NCBI GenBank assembly: GCA_963556195.1
Contig: OY744531.1
Coordinates: 54,281,200-54,345,199 of the forward strand
DNA from: Sepiola atlantica
Lineage: Eukaryota > Mollusca > Cephalopoda > Sepiida > Sepiolidae
Reading direction: 5' to 3'
DNA: 64,000 nucleotides
Under the pieces are notes generated by a model. The model was not told the DNA's origin, made no database searches, and saw nothing but the letters and a program-made list of their open reading frames with translations. Every line of letters begins with the position of its first letter. Positions within the stretch are counted from its first letter, which is position 1. Below, piece after piece: positions 33,776 to 42,582 of the stretch. A program made the translations under genes and the position numbers.

Positions 33776-33893
33776 CGTTATTTGAACTACTTCATTTTTG
33801 TTTATTAATTATTACTCTGTCTTTGCATGCAACAATTGCTTGATTTACCGAACACGTTTATAATCGGGGGAACACGACCCTCGATCCGAACAT

Positions 33894-33910
33894 TGGTGAC
33901 CCGACGTGCA
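33894..33910 (+). other. tRNA primer-binding site
   Basis: TGGTGACCCGACGTGCA begins one base after the 5' LTR. It resembles the TGGTGACCCCGACGTG primer sites complementary to a tRNA 3' end, with one C fewer. Confidence 0.75.
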
Positions 33911-33959
33911 AGCTTTGTTGTATCTGACGGAGTAATTAATTTCGTACAAAAACAAAAAA

Positions 33960-34700
33960 AAAATATATATCATTTCTCGTTTTTTCTTTCGTGGTGAAAC
34001 GAATTACGCATCCATCTTTTTCCTTTTTTTTTCTACCCACGTGGTAGAAATATACAAACAAACAAAAAAAAAGAAGCCACCGTCTCCATTTTTCCTGGCC
34101 ACGCGGAAATACCCAAACAAAGAAAGACAAACATTTCTCGGCTCTTCCCGAGTATAAAACAAATTACAATTTCATTTTTTCTTCGTCTCTTTCTTCACCC
34201 ACGTGTCGGAAAAATATATACAAAGAAAAGGACAAACTTTTCCCAATCCCCTTTTTTTTTTCTTTTTCGACGAACAAAAGGACCTTACAAGATGCCACTT
34301 CCTTTGTTTTGAACACGTGGAGATAAAAAGAAAACAAAAGAAAACAAACGCTCACGCTGCCCATCTTTTTCCGGACCACGTGTTGATAAAATAAATTCAA
34401 AAAATGCCGCCACTCTTTGCCATGACCACGTGTTGAACTAAAAAAAAAAAAAAAAACGTCATTTTTATCTCTCGGACGACGTGGAAATGAAAATTCAAAA
34501 AAAAAAAAAAAAATACGAATTTTTTTTTTCTTTCTTTTCAACAACAAAGGAAAAGAGAAGCCGCCATTCTTTCTCTACGTGGAAACTAACATTCAAACAA
34601 ACTAAAACGAAAACAAAAACGTCATTCCTCGTGTGAAACAAATTATGACTCCATTTTTTTTTTTCTTTTTCCTTTCTACCCACGTGTTGGAAATATATAT
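33960..34700 (+). repeat. Pyrimidine/A-rich repeats with recurrent CACGTG in the LTR element
   Basis: Units of roughly 60-110 bases alternate T/C-rich runs, an ACCACGTG or close variant, and an A-rich TAAA.AAA block. CACGTG or one-mismatch forms occur about nine times (for example 34040, 34199, 34312, 34376, 34424, 34680). Confidence 0.6.
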
Positions 34701-34860
34701 ATAAAGGAAAAGAAAACTACAAAACGACCAACACATGACGACAAACACGAACAACATCACCCTTCAAGGCCTACCAACAATCTTCAACACAAGATGAACA
34801 ACCACATTTTCCCGGACATTCATCAAGCATCAAACATTTCCGGACATCACTGACGACACT

Positions 34861-35670
34861 ATGGAAGAAATCACACCAGTTCAAAATGAGTACAACTGCA
34901 CAAGCACGACTAAAATACTCAACAACTGGACGTTCGTTGATCAACTGGGGACACATCAACTCGAACGATGCGCACTAACACCAGTACAGACCCACTTGTA
35001 CCTGGACCTGCTAACTCACTTGCAGACATTTGTGCATCTGATTTTGACCATAGTGTACCACCAATCTCAACAACTAGATGTTTGTTCATCAGCTCCACAA
35101 CACGGACTAATTAATATGAACAACATCAACACCTGCACAGACTCACTTGTGCTCATTCATCAACACCGCACAGACTCACTTGTGCTCATTCATCAACACC
35201 TGCACAGACTCACTTGTGCTCATTCATCAACACCGCACAGACCCACTTGTGCTCATTCATCAACAATTGCACAGACTCACTTGTGCTCATTCATCAACAC
35301 CTGCACAGACTCACTTGTGCTCATTCATCAACACCGCACAGACCCACTTGTGCTCATTCATCAACAACTGCACAGATTCACTTGTGCTCATTCATCAACA
35401 ATTGCACAGACTCACTTGTGCTCATTCATCAACAACTGCACAGACTCACTTGTGCTCACTCATCAATACCGCACAGATTCACTTGTGCTCACTCATCAAC
35501 AACCGTGCAGACCCAAGCACCAAACATTCCCGGACAACACTGATAATTCAACGTTTGTTCATCAGCTCTGCATCACGCAGACTAATCAACATGAACAACG
35601 CCACCAACAAGTGCAAATTCACTTGCACTCAGCATTTTTCGACCGCAGACTCACTTGCGCTCAAACTTGA
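34861..35670 (+). CDS. Repeat-encoded ORF inside the LTR element, function unknown
   Basis: A 269-codon frame from an ATG at 34861. The first 85 residues are non-repetitive but match nothing I know. The middle (about residues 90-220) is encoded by a minisatellite and repeats TDSLVLIHQH-type peptides. A second frame starting at 35147 is also open over the array, which shows that openness here is a by-product of the repeat. It is not a recognisable Gag: no capsid or zinc-knuckle pattern. I consider it doubtful as a protein gene. Confidence 0.25.
   Translation: MEEITPVQNEYNCTSTTKILNNWTFVDQLGTHQLERCALTPVQTHLYLDLLTHLQTFVHLILTIVYHQSQQLDVCSSAPQHGLINMNNINTCTDSLVLIHQHRTDSLVLIHQHLHRLTCAHSSTPHRPTCAHSSTIAQTHLCSFINTCTDSLVLIHQHRTDPLVLIHQQLHRFTCAHSSTIAQTHLCSFINNCTDSLVLTHQYRTDSLVLTHQQPCRPKHQTFPDNTDNSTFVHQLCITQTNQHEQRHQQVQIHLHSAFFDRRLTCAQT
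35125..35515 (+). repeat. 33-34 bp minisatellite, about 12 copies
   Basis: The unit contains GCACAGACTCACTTGTGCTC and ATTCATCAACA, with unit-to-unit changes (CCTG/CCG/ATTG/ACTG before CACAG). It lies within the internal region of the LTR element. Confidence 0.9.
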
Positions 35671-35879
35671 TGCAGATCCAATTGCATGCAAACAACACAC
35701 AGATCCACACGCGTTACAAACACTCAATTCCGCAGACGCACTTGCGATCAATCATTCAATAGATACAGAAATAAGTAGCGTGCACACTACTTTTTCTAAT
35801 CTTCAACAGCAAAACAGACATACCCACAAAGAATGCTTCTCATCTACAACTGTTCATATTGAATAATATTTTTCAATCT

Positions 35880-35888
35880 GGGGGGGAG
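35880..35888 (+). other. Polypurine tract
   Basis: GGGGGGGAG, four bases before the 3' LTR; the expected plus-strand primer. Confidence 0.7.
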
Positions 35889-35892
35889 TCCT

Positions 35893-36523
35893 TGTAGCAG
35901 TTACCTCCTCCTTTCAAAACATAACTACACCGGTTTGCCGGTAGGTGGCGCTTTCTCACCGACAGGTGGCGCCGTAAAGCGACACCAGAGTTATCTGCCC
36001 TTCGGACTATAAGAGCCGGTGCAAAACGGAAATTCTCTCTCTTTTTCACCGACCAGCATCGGAGAACAACGCTGGCACCAGCGCTCCGTTTCACTCGCCT
36101 TTTGGCCTCGACAGGACGACGCTTACACTAGCGTTCCGTTTCACTCTTCTCTGGTCGGCAGAACGACGCTAATACACTAGCGCTTCGTCTCAGGCTTTTC
36201 TCTTCTCAATCGGCATAACAACTACCAACACACGTGGGCAAACAACGGTAAGAGTTCTCAACTCGTTTTCTTTGTGTACGGCTTTCCAAGACTTTCCTCA
36301 CGCCGGATTCATTTCTTCTTATACCTTTTTCAAGAACTGTTTTTCCATCGACACACATGCATACATCACACACTTCATCATTCCACGTACACACACGTTC
36401 AATAAACGTTATTTGAACTACTTCATTTTTGTTTATTAATTATTACTCTGTCTTTGCATGCAACAATTGCTTGATTTACCGAACACGTTTATAATCGGGG
36501 GAACACGACCCTCGATCCGAACA
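35893..36523 (+). repeat. 3' LTR (631 bp)
   Basis: Same length and, in all blocks compared, same sequence as 33262-33892 (offset 2631). Confidence 0.9.
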
Positions 36524-36630
36524 ATGCCTTCTCCCAATTTCAACTTTTACAGAAGAACAAAGAGACACAAAGTAAAAAGTTCCTTGTATTTAAAAAAAAA
36601 AATCTCTGACCCCCCCCCCCCACAAAAAAA

Positions 36631-36765
36631 ATCCCTAACCCTAATTCCAACACTAACCCTAATTCTCTCACCCTAATTCCAGCACTAACCTTAACCATAA
36701 TTCCATAACCCTAACCTTAACCTAATTCTAGCACTAACCCTAACCCTAATTCCCTAACCCTAAAA
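36631..36765 (+). repeat. Interstitial telomere-like (CCCTAA)n, degenerate
   Basis: Runs of AACCCTAA mixed with AATTCCAGCACT-type spacers, about a dozen CCCTAA-like units. A shorter TTAGGGTTAGGG piece occurs at about 39120. Confidence 0.7.
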
Positions 36766-37154
36766 CTCGGACTCCCCCCCCACACACACACACAAAATTC
36801 TCCCGAACCCTAAAAAAAGAAAACAAAAAAACAGGCACAAGAATCAGTAAAAAAAATTAATTTCTTGTATTTAAAAAATAAAAACCCTGAAAAAATAAAA
36901 TAAAAATGGTCTTTCTTTTGCTATAAGTCGTCTGCTTCAAAAAAAGGGTAAGTTAAAAATAATTATTTCATTAAAGTCGTCTGCTTCGAAAGAAAAGATG
37001 AAAAATAAAATCGCTCTTTCTTTCGTTCTAATTGCATAAAAAGGTCGTCGTTTCTAGTGTTAGTTTACAATTTGATATCACTGAAGTCGTCTGGTTCTAA
37101 AAATAAAAGACGAGTTTTAAAAGTCATTCTTAACATAGAGAGGGGGAGACTTCG

Positions 37155-37300
37155 GGAACATTCGGAACGGCGTACCTTCTTTCGTCTAGTTTTGTTTGTT
37201 TTCGTAGAATTCTGTTTACATACGTCATGCTTATGTCACGCTTACGTCACACGTGTAACTTTTTTGGTCGTATTTCCCGAAACAGTGCCAAAATAATTTA
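37155..37300 (-). repeat. Right inverted repeat flanking the nested LTR element
   Basis: Reverse complement of 32850-32990 with scattered differences and a small insertion. Without the LTR element the pair would span about 1.2 kb. Confidence 0.75.
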
Positions 37301-37751
37301 TTTCAGTATTAGTAAAAATTATGTGTGTGTCCACTTATCAATGTCCATATGCTGTCAGGGTGTGGGAGGGGGGTACGTGAGTGGTGTAATGGACTTTTTT
37401 CGAACAACTCACTCCAGGTAACCTTTAAACCGTGGGACCTCATTTTAAAAATCGATTTTGTGTCATATTCTCATGGGAGTGGGGAGTAAATATTGCAAGA
37501 CGTTAAAAGCTAAAAGACAATCCCTGGCGCTTTTTAAACAATCGAAACCATTAGAATATGGGAGGGGTAACAGCGAGACTGATATCAATTAAAGAAACAC
37601 GAGTCTGAAAAGTATGTGGTGGGTGGGATGCAAAACGCATTAGTTTTATTTGATATGATATCCATTTGTGCGGTGCTTCTTTACGTGAGGGACAGGTCGT
37701 GAGCAGACACCGGCTCATAAGGAAGTAAAGTAACGTCTAAAGAATATAATA
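37301..37751 (+). other. Upstream region of the claudin-like exon
   Basis: About 450 bases with no repeat that I recognise. It may hold the promoter and 5' UTR of the gene starting at 37752. A CTTTACGTGAGGGACAGG block near 37680 is unremarkable, and no TATA box is obvious. Confidence 0.3.
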
Positions 37752-38025
37752 ATGGCGTCCGAAAAATGTTGGCTTGCTATCGGACTGTCACTTTTAATGC
37801 TGTCTTTGACGATTTATGTGATTGGTTTCGGAAGTCCTTACTGGCTGGAGAAATTCGATGAGATAGACACGAATCTGATCCGTTTGGGCCTATGGCAGAT
37901 CTGTTTTGACCAGGACGGGATGCCCCTACAAACGAAAGAGCAAGAAGCCATGGGGATGGTTTATAAAAACTGTTACTGGATCTTCCATCCCGATTTGAAA
38001 CTTGCCAGCGACGTGACCGCCAAAT
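37752..38025 (+). CDS. Claudin/PMP22-like four-helix membrane protein, first coding exon
   Basis: The ATG at 37752 (context AATAATGG) opens 91 codons plus one base, ending at a strong 5' splice site GTAAGT (38026-38031). The unspliced frame would stop two codons into the intron. Residues 7-26 form a hydrophobic helix. The following loop carries the family signature W31, GLW (46-48), C51 and C74. The two cysteines normally form a disulphide in the first extracellular loop of claudins, PMP22/EMP/MP20 and clc-like proteins. The 23-residue spacing is wider than in vertebrate claudins and suits invertebrate relatives. The protein would sit in the plasma membrane, with junction or channel-subunit roles in relatives. 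Exons for helices 2-4 were not found in the window. This is the only likely host gene I see. Confidence 0.75.
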
Positions 38026-38031
38026 GTAAGT
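38026..38031 (+). other. 5' splice site of the claudin-like exon
   Basis: GTAAGT after AAAT; phase 1 intron. It agrees with the metazoan donor consensus at all six intron positions. Confidence 0.7.
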
Positions 38032-38316
38032 TATAAACAAACAAATGAATAGATTTTTATTTAATGCCTCCCATTTAAATCAACTTGAAATTAACTTGTA
38101 AATCTTGAACTGAATGTGTAATTAAGTTTCTATTATTTTAAAAATAAAACTTTTTTTCGAACTTAAAAAGTTTACTTCTCGAAGCCCAAGTTAACTGTTG
38201 CATTTTATTTTCTAATATATAGTTTTTAATTAATAATAATAAAAAATATATATATATAATATTTATTTTAGAATTTGGTGTTTTTTTTATATCTATGTAT
38301 TAATAAAACTATCAAC
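38032..38316. other. Intron start, AT-rich
   Basis: AT-rich intronic sequence with no other feature. Confidence 0.5.
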
Positions 38317-38390
38317 CTATTTACTTGCCTCTCCACATTGACCGAGGACAGAAAAGATAGTGTAGTATCAGAACAGAGGCCAAGGAATTT
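38317..38390 (-). repeat. U2-headed short repeat (family A), truncated copy
   Basis: On the minus strand: TTCTGATACTACACTATCTT, CTGTCCTCGGTCAATGTGG and AGAGGCAAGTAAATAG. The 3' end AGGCAAGTAAATAG is shared with 39263-39612 and 61498-61735. Confidence 0.6.
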
Positions 38391-38611
38391 GTGTTTCTCG
38401 CGTCAACGTAACTTTGATAAATACAATTGTAATTATTTTTTTTTTAATTTAATGAAACTTTTATATTTTATTGAAATATAAAATAAGCGAAAACGACAAC
38501 GAATTTTTTTTTACTCCTATTTAAATATATATGTGTGTGTGTGTGTGTGTGTGTCAAGTTATTTTGATAAGAAATCAATAAAGTGCTCGATCGCAGAAGA
38601 GTGAGGGCTTA

Positions 38612-38666
38612 TACAAATAATTTATTTGAAAACTATGTAACATAGTTTTCAAATAAATTATTTGTA
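38612..38666. repeat. Perfect inverted repeat, 26 bp arms, 3 nt loop
   Basis: TACAAATAATTTATTTGAAA... at 38612-38637 is exactly reverse-complemented at 38641-38666, with TAA between. Confidence 0.95.
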
Positions 38667-38734
38667 TATATATAATATAATATATATATAATATATTGTA
38701 AACGTGACTATATTTTAAATTCTCTTTCTCTAAG

Positions 38735-38772
38735 TTCTCCACCCGAGCAACGCCGGGTGATACACAGCTAGT
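38735..38772 (+). mobile_element. Helitron-type 3' end
   Basis: CCCGAGCAACGCCGGGTGAT then ACACAGCTAG|T: a GC-rich stem about 10 bases before CTAG. The body of the element to the left is not delimited. Confidence 0.6.
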
Positions 38773-39262
38773 TTAACATTTTGATGGTCACTTTTTGATT
38801 CTATTATTCATTTATTTTTATTTAGTGTGTGTGTGTGTGTGTGTTTCTATAGAATTAACCGAACTAAACCAAAAACTTAGGTGAAGGTAAAAAACACAGT
38901 TCGATTCAAAATCTGTAGAAGTACCCCTTTTTTTTGCTGGTGTTGTTATTACACATAATTTTATTCATTTTATCTTTGCGATATTTTAGCATTTTTGTTT
39001 ATCGTTCGTTGTTTTTTTTGTTTTAAGGAAATAAAAATTAACTCTTCTGATACTAAGATCGTGCTTTCTTTTTCTCTTTGTGATTGGATTAGGGCATGTT
39101 ATTATAAGTATCGCCATAAATTAGGGTTAGGGTTAAAAAAACACTCTCTCTCTCCTCTCTCACTTACGTTCAGCTAGAATGTCATAAAAACCGAATTAAT
39201 TTCAATTATAAAACAAACTTCTGTTTAGCTTTATATGGAAATTGTATAAACAAGTCCTATCC
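38773..39262. other. No gene seen
   Basis: A (GT)n tract at 38824-38844, otherwise AT-rich, with a TTAGGGTTAGGG dimer at about 39120. Confidence 0.5.
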
Positions 39263-39612
39263 GGTTAGGATCAAAGTGTAGTAGCTGTTCTATCCTCGGT
39301 CAGAGGAGGAGAAATCATTCTAGACTGAGGCATATTTTGGTACTTATACAGAATTTGAACCGAACTGTTTTTTTGTGTGGTTGTGCATTGTAGGTCCGAA
39401 AAAAAATGTTATCTTTAATTTGAGGAGAGTCAAATAAGGGGGAGAGAACTCTAGTTTCAAGTTTAGTTCGGCAAATGTCTTTAGTTCGGTTCAAATTCTG
39501 TAGAAGCACCGCAATTTTTGTCTCATTCAGAGTGCTCTCTTGGGGGGAGCTGAATATCCCCCACATTAAAAACCGACTTTGTCTGAGAAGGCAAGTAAAT
39601 AGGGGTAAGTAC
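39263..39612 (+). repeat. U2-headed short repeat (family A), long copy
   Basis: The head TTAGGATCAAAGTGTAGTAG and CTGTTC corresponds to U2 snRNA nucleotides of about 20-45. It is followed by CCTCGGTCAGAGGAGGAGAA, a CATTCTAGACTGAGGCA block, GGGGGGAGCTGAATATCCCC, TTAAAAACCGACTTTGTCTG and the AGGCAAGTAAATAGGGGTAA 3' end. An 18 bp inverted repeat (CAGAATTTGAACCGAACT and its complement) lies within it and may be a later insertion. Confidence 0.65.
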
Positions 39613-39639
39613 TCTTGAATGGTTTAAACATAAACGTAC

Positions 39640-39835
39640 AGTAATACTTACCTCGCATGGGCCTTCGGGCTTATGCGTTAAAGTGAAGTATGGTTCTGTT
39701 TTGTCTCTGGAGGCCATCATCCCGGGAATTACTTACTCCTTCGAGAGAGGATGGTTTATCGCCCTGACTGAGAGATGCCGACAGGTCAGATCTAGGCGAT
39801 TTTTGTAATCTTCCAGAATGCCCCCCTAAGGGGAT
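39640..39835 (+). repeat. Dispersed repeat family B, copy 3 (diverged)
   Basis: GGGCCTTCGGGCTTATG, TTACTCCTTCGAGAGAGGAT, GGTTTATCGCCCTGACTGAG and AGATGCCGACAGG align in order with family B copies at 14845 and 42206. Confidence 0.55.
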
Positions 39836-39885
39836 GGATCCCCCACCCCCCTCAAACGTTAAACTGACTTCATGTCTAACCATCG

Positions 39886-39950
39886 GGCTGAGATCAAAGT
39901 GTAGTATCTGTTCTGTCCTCGGTCGGTGAAGGAGAAATTGTGGGGTTGTT
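39886..39950 (+). repeat. U2-headed short repeat (family A), head fragment
   Basis: GGCTGAGATCAAAGTGTAGT and ATCTGTTCTGTCCTCGGTCG, then GTGAAGGAGAAATTG. The U2-like part differs little from U2 nucleotides of about 18-45. Confidence 0.7.
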
Positions 39951-40089
39951 TTTTTAGGGGGGGGGGCAACAACAATACGCTTCATTATTCTAACCACTAA
40001 CCCTAAATACAGGGTGGCAATACGCTCACCCGGACTTAGGGTCAGTGGTTGAATTAATGAAGTGTTTTGTTTGTTGTTTTGCTTCAAAC

Positions 40090-40240
40090 GAAAAAAAAAT
40101 ACTAGATTGGAGACGGGAGTGCTTCTATAAAAATTGCCCCCCCCCCCATTTGGGAGAACTGGATTGTCCTCATATTAAAAAAGACCTTGTATCTAACTCT
40201 GCCCTCGTTGGAAGACAACTGAATGGGGATTTCATGTCTC
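40090..40240 (+). repeat. Family A 3' half, diverged
   Basis: CTAGATTGGAGACGGGAGTGC, a C run, TTTGGGAGAACTGGATTGTC and CATATTAAAAAAGACCTTGT follow the order of the family A body. Confidence 0.45.
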
Positions 40241-40503
40241 TAATCTTACTGACTGCGGTTGGAAGCTGGTAAATAATTACAGTAACTGTTGAATTAAGAA
40301 AACCTTAACGATAGAGGGTAGAGGGTGTCTATTGCGCGTTTTGTCATTTGAATGTGTCCTTACTTTTTATTATTTCGCTGTTATTGGGGGGGGGGGGGAT
40401 ACACTTATTCAAAACAAACTTTTCTGTTTAGTTTTATGTACTACAAAAACAGACTCCCTAATTCGTGAGAGTTTCGATGGGACTATACAGATATTTTGGT
40501 GTA

Positions 40504-40537
<34 letters not shown>

Positions 40538-40540
<3 letters not shown>

Positions 40541-40603
40541 ATTATATAAACGTCACCTGTCTGTATGGATGTATGTATGTATGGATGTATGTATGTATGT
40601 ATG

Positions 40604-40635
<32 letters not shown>

Positions 40636-40800
40636 GCTTCTCCTCCGAAAGTACCCAACACACGGTCACACGGGTGACATCATTCCGACCGGCCAGCCCA
40701 GACGCGTGTAATATCTCGGAACCGGAAAAAAAAAATTGACTCTTCCGGGGTCGACTGAGCACTTTTTTCCAATGGGGGGTGGCTTTTAACTCCATTTTTC
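40538..40800 (+). mobile_element. Helitron-type 5' end with (ATGT)n tract
   Basis: TCTATTATATAAACGTCACC, then TGTCTGTATG and about 16 ATGT units, followed by a GC-richer body (CACACGGTCACACGGGTGAC). The TC start, TATATAA and CTGTCTG run is typical of Helitron left ends. The (TA)n run just upstream (40505-40538) is consistent with an A|T insertion site. The matching 3' end is not certain. Confidence 0.6.
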
Positions 40801-41069
40801 AACGTTATTTATACTAATTTGAGAAGAAAAATAATGCAAAGTCACGATAAACTAGATATGACGTCAGAGTAAGGGAGTGGCGGGTAGAAATTCACTCACA
40901 CTACAACCATTTTTTTCTTTCTTTCTTCTTCCCCTCTCACTCCCACACTTTCTACCTTTCTTTCTTAATTATTAATAGACGCTAATATTCCTTCCCCCCT
41001 CCCTTCCTCACTATGGCCGTTCTGTTATCCTGATATAATACTTCCAGGCCAAATAGGGGGGGGGGGGAA

Positions 41070-41690
41070 TTTCGGCATTCACCGATGTGAGCGCCACAGG
41101 CCAAATCTGGGGAGAGGGAGTGTCGGCATTCGGCGGTGGGGCGCCTCAGGCCAAATCTGGGGAGGGGGAATGTCGGCATTCGCCGGTATGAGCGCCTCAG
41201 GCCAAATCTGGGGATGGGGGAGTGTCGGCGTTCGGGCAAAATTTGGGGGGGAGGGAGAGTCTCAGTATTCGGTCGCGGGGCTGCTCACGCCAAATTTGGG
41301 GGAGGGGGGGGTTTCGGCATTCGCCGGTATGAGCGCCTCAGGCCAAATTTAAGGAGGGGGAGTGTCGACATTCGCCGGTATGAGCGCCTCAGGCCAAATT
41401 TGGGGGAGAGGAGAGTATCGGTATTTGCCGGTGGGGTGCCAGGCTAAATCTGGGGAGGGGGAATGTCGGCATTCGCCGGTATGAGCGCCTCAGGCGAAAT
41501 CTGGGGAGGGGGAGTGTCGGCATTCGCCGGTATGAGCGCCTCAGGCGAAATCTGGGGGAAATCGGTATTCGCAGTGGGGCGCCTCAGGCGATACTTGGGG
41601 AGGTGGAGTGCCAACATTCACAGGTGTGAACGGCCCAGGTGAAATTCAGGGGAGGGGGGGAGTATGAGTATCCATCGGTGAGATAACAAC
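41070..41690 (+). repeat. G-rich minisatellite, about 50 bp unit, about 12 copies
   Basis: Units carry GTCGGCATTCGCCGGTATGA, GCGCCTCAGGCCAAATCTGG and GGAGGGGGA. Copies vary in the GAGGGGG stretch and in GTATGA versus GTGGG. The plus strand is strongly G-rich with many GGGG runs. Confidence 0.85.
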
Positions 41691-41804
41691 CTCAGCCTGT
41701 ACTTTAGGGGAGAAGAAATCCCCAAAAGGAAAAGGGATTAAAAAAAAAAAAATGATAATCTGATTTTTGATTCGACAGTGTACAACCGACTCCTACTGGA
41801 TAGG

Positions 41805-41888
41805 ACTAGATAATACACTTTATCTCAAGGCAAAAATGCCGAGAACAGATACTACACTTTGATCTTAGCCAAAAGGCCGGGAAAGCAT
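41805..41888 (-). repeat. Two tandem U2 5'-end-like segments
   Basis: On the minus strand 41888-41843 reads CCCGGCCTTTTGGCTAAGAT, CAAAGTGTAGTATCTGTTC. This is U2 snRNA nucleotides of about 8-45 with one extra A. Directly after it, 41842-41805 repeats a diverged version (CATTTTTGCCTTGAGATAAA, GTGTATTATCTAG). The U2 branch-site-pairing GTAGTA is intact in the first. No U2 remainder follows, so it is not a snRNA gene. Confidence 0.75.
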
Positions 41889-42170
41889 CCGAAATTAAAA
41901 TTTTGGGGAAGATTTCTATCAGTATTTATAACGAATCTACCACAGTACAGCTGTCTATCCACTATACACTGTTTAAATGACATTAATAAATTAACAAGTA
42001 ATAATAACTATTATTTTCTTTCAATAAACATTGTATAATACTATTTAACAACTTATTACATCAATTTTGAATATCAACAAATAATTTTAGACTTCCCCAG
42101 GCCGTTTTTCTCTAATTCAACATAGCTTTTAGACGCCATTTTTTTTTAACCGAAAATTACATTAATTGAC
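41889..42170. other. AT-rich spacer, no gene
   Basis: Nothing recognised. Confidence 0.5.
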
Positions 42171-42415
42171 TTCTTTTGGCTAAGATCAAGGTGTAGTATC
42201 TGTTCCGATTGATACTGCACTCCATAGACTGGTATCGTCTTGGCCTTCGGGGCTTCATTCCGCCGGTCTATGGGTCTGTCCTGTGCAGTTCTAAGAGGTC
42301 TACACTCCCAGGCTTTGCCTCCCCTCTTTGGGGAGGAGTAAGTTTATTGCTTACTGAGGCGCCTCTACCGGGGGAATCCCGACGGGGCGGCCCAGGCAAT
42401 TTTGAATGGCCAGAG
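42171..42415 (+). repeat. U2 head fused to a family B body
   Basis: CTTTTGGCTAAGATCAAGG, TGTAGTATCTGTTC (42173-42204) is the U2 5' segment with one inserted G. It runs without a break into TTCCGATTGATACTGCACTC and the family B body to about 42415. This is the best example of a U2 head on a second, different body. Confidence 0.75.
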
Positions 42416-42424
42416 TGCTAACCT

Positions 42425-42577
42425 TTTTGAGAAGTGTTGAGGTAGGGTCGTATCGGGTCCGTTGTCATGATGCACTCATCCTATGCATTATCTCCTCCTT
42501 TTTTGAGAAGTGTGAGGTAGGGTTGTATCGGTTCCGTTGTCATGATGCACTATTCCCATGCATTATCTCCTCCTTTT
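42425..42577 (+). repeat. 76 bp tandem duplication at the satellite edge
   Basis: TTTTTGAGAAGTGTTGAGG begins at 42425, and its near copy at 42501. Both pass through CCGTTGTCATGATGCACT and GCATTATCTCCTCCTTTTTT. Confidence 0.85.
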
Positions 42578-42582
42578 TTGCT

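Larger units (their letters stand above)
33262..33892 (+). repeat. 5' LTR (631 bp)
   Basis: Starts TGTAGCAG and ends CCGAACA. It contains three imperfect internal repeats of a GACGCT..CTAGCG.TCCGTTTCACTC segment (33430-33570) and two GGTGGCGC blocks at about 33313 and 33334. Confidence 0.9.
33262..36523 (+). mobile_element. Complete non-autonomous LTR retrotransposon, 4 bp target duplication
   Basis: Two 631-base LTRs (33262-33892, 35893-36523) enclose a 2.0 kb internal region. ATGC lies on both outer sides (33258-33261 and 36524-36527), a 4 bp target-site duplication. A primer-binding site (TGGTGACCCGACGTGCA, 33894-33910) and a polypurine tract (GGGGGGGAG, 35880-35888) are in place. I find no gag or pol. 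The interior is made of tandem repeats. The two LTRs have equal length and appear identical where I compared them, so the insertion is recent. It would be copied by enzymes of another element; the family looks gypsy-like from the PBS and the target duplication. Confidence 0.9.

Noticed and set aside
39640..39665. ATACTTACCTCGCATGGG resembles the 5' end of U1 snRNA
   Set aside because: Only about 17 bases match; the following sequence aligns better with family B, so the U1 likeness may be chance.
41843..41888. Functional U2 snRNA gene
   Set aside because: Only about 38 of about 190 nucleotides are present; no Sm site or stem-loops III/IV follow.
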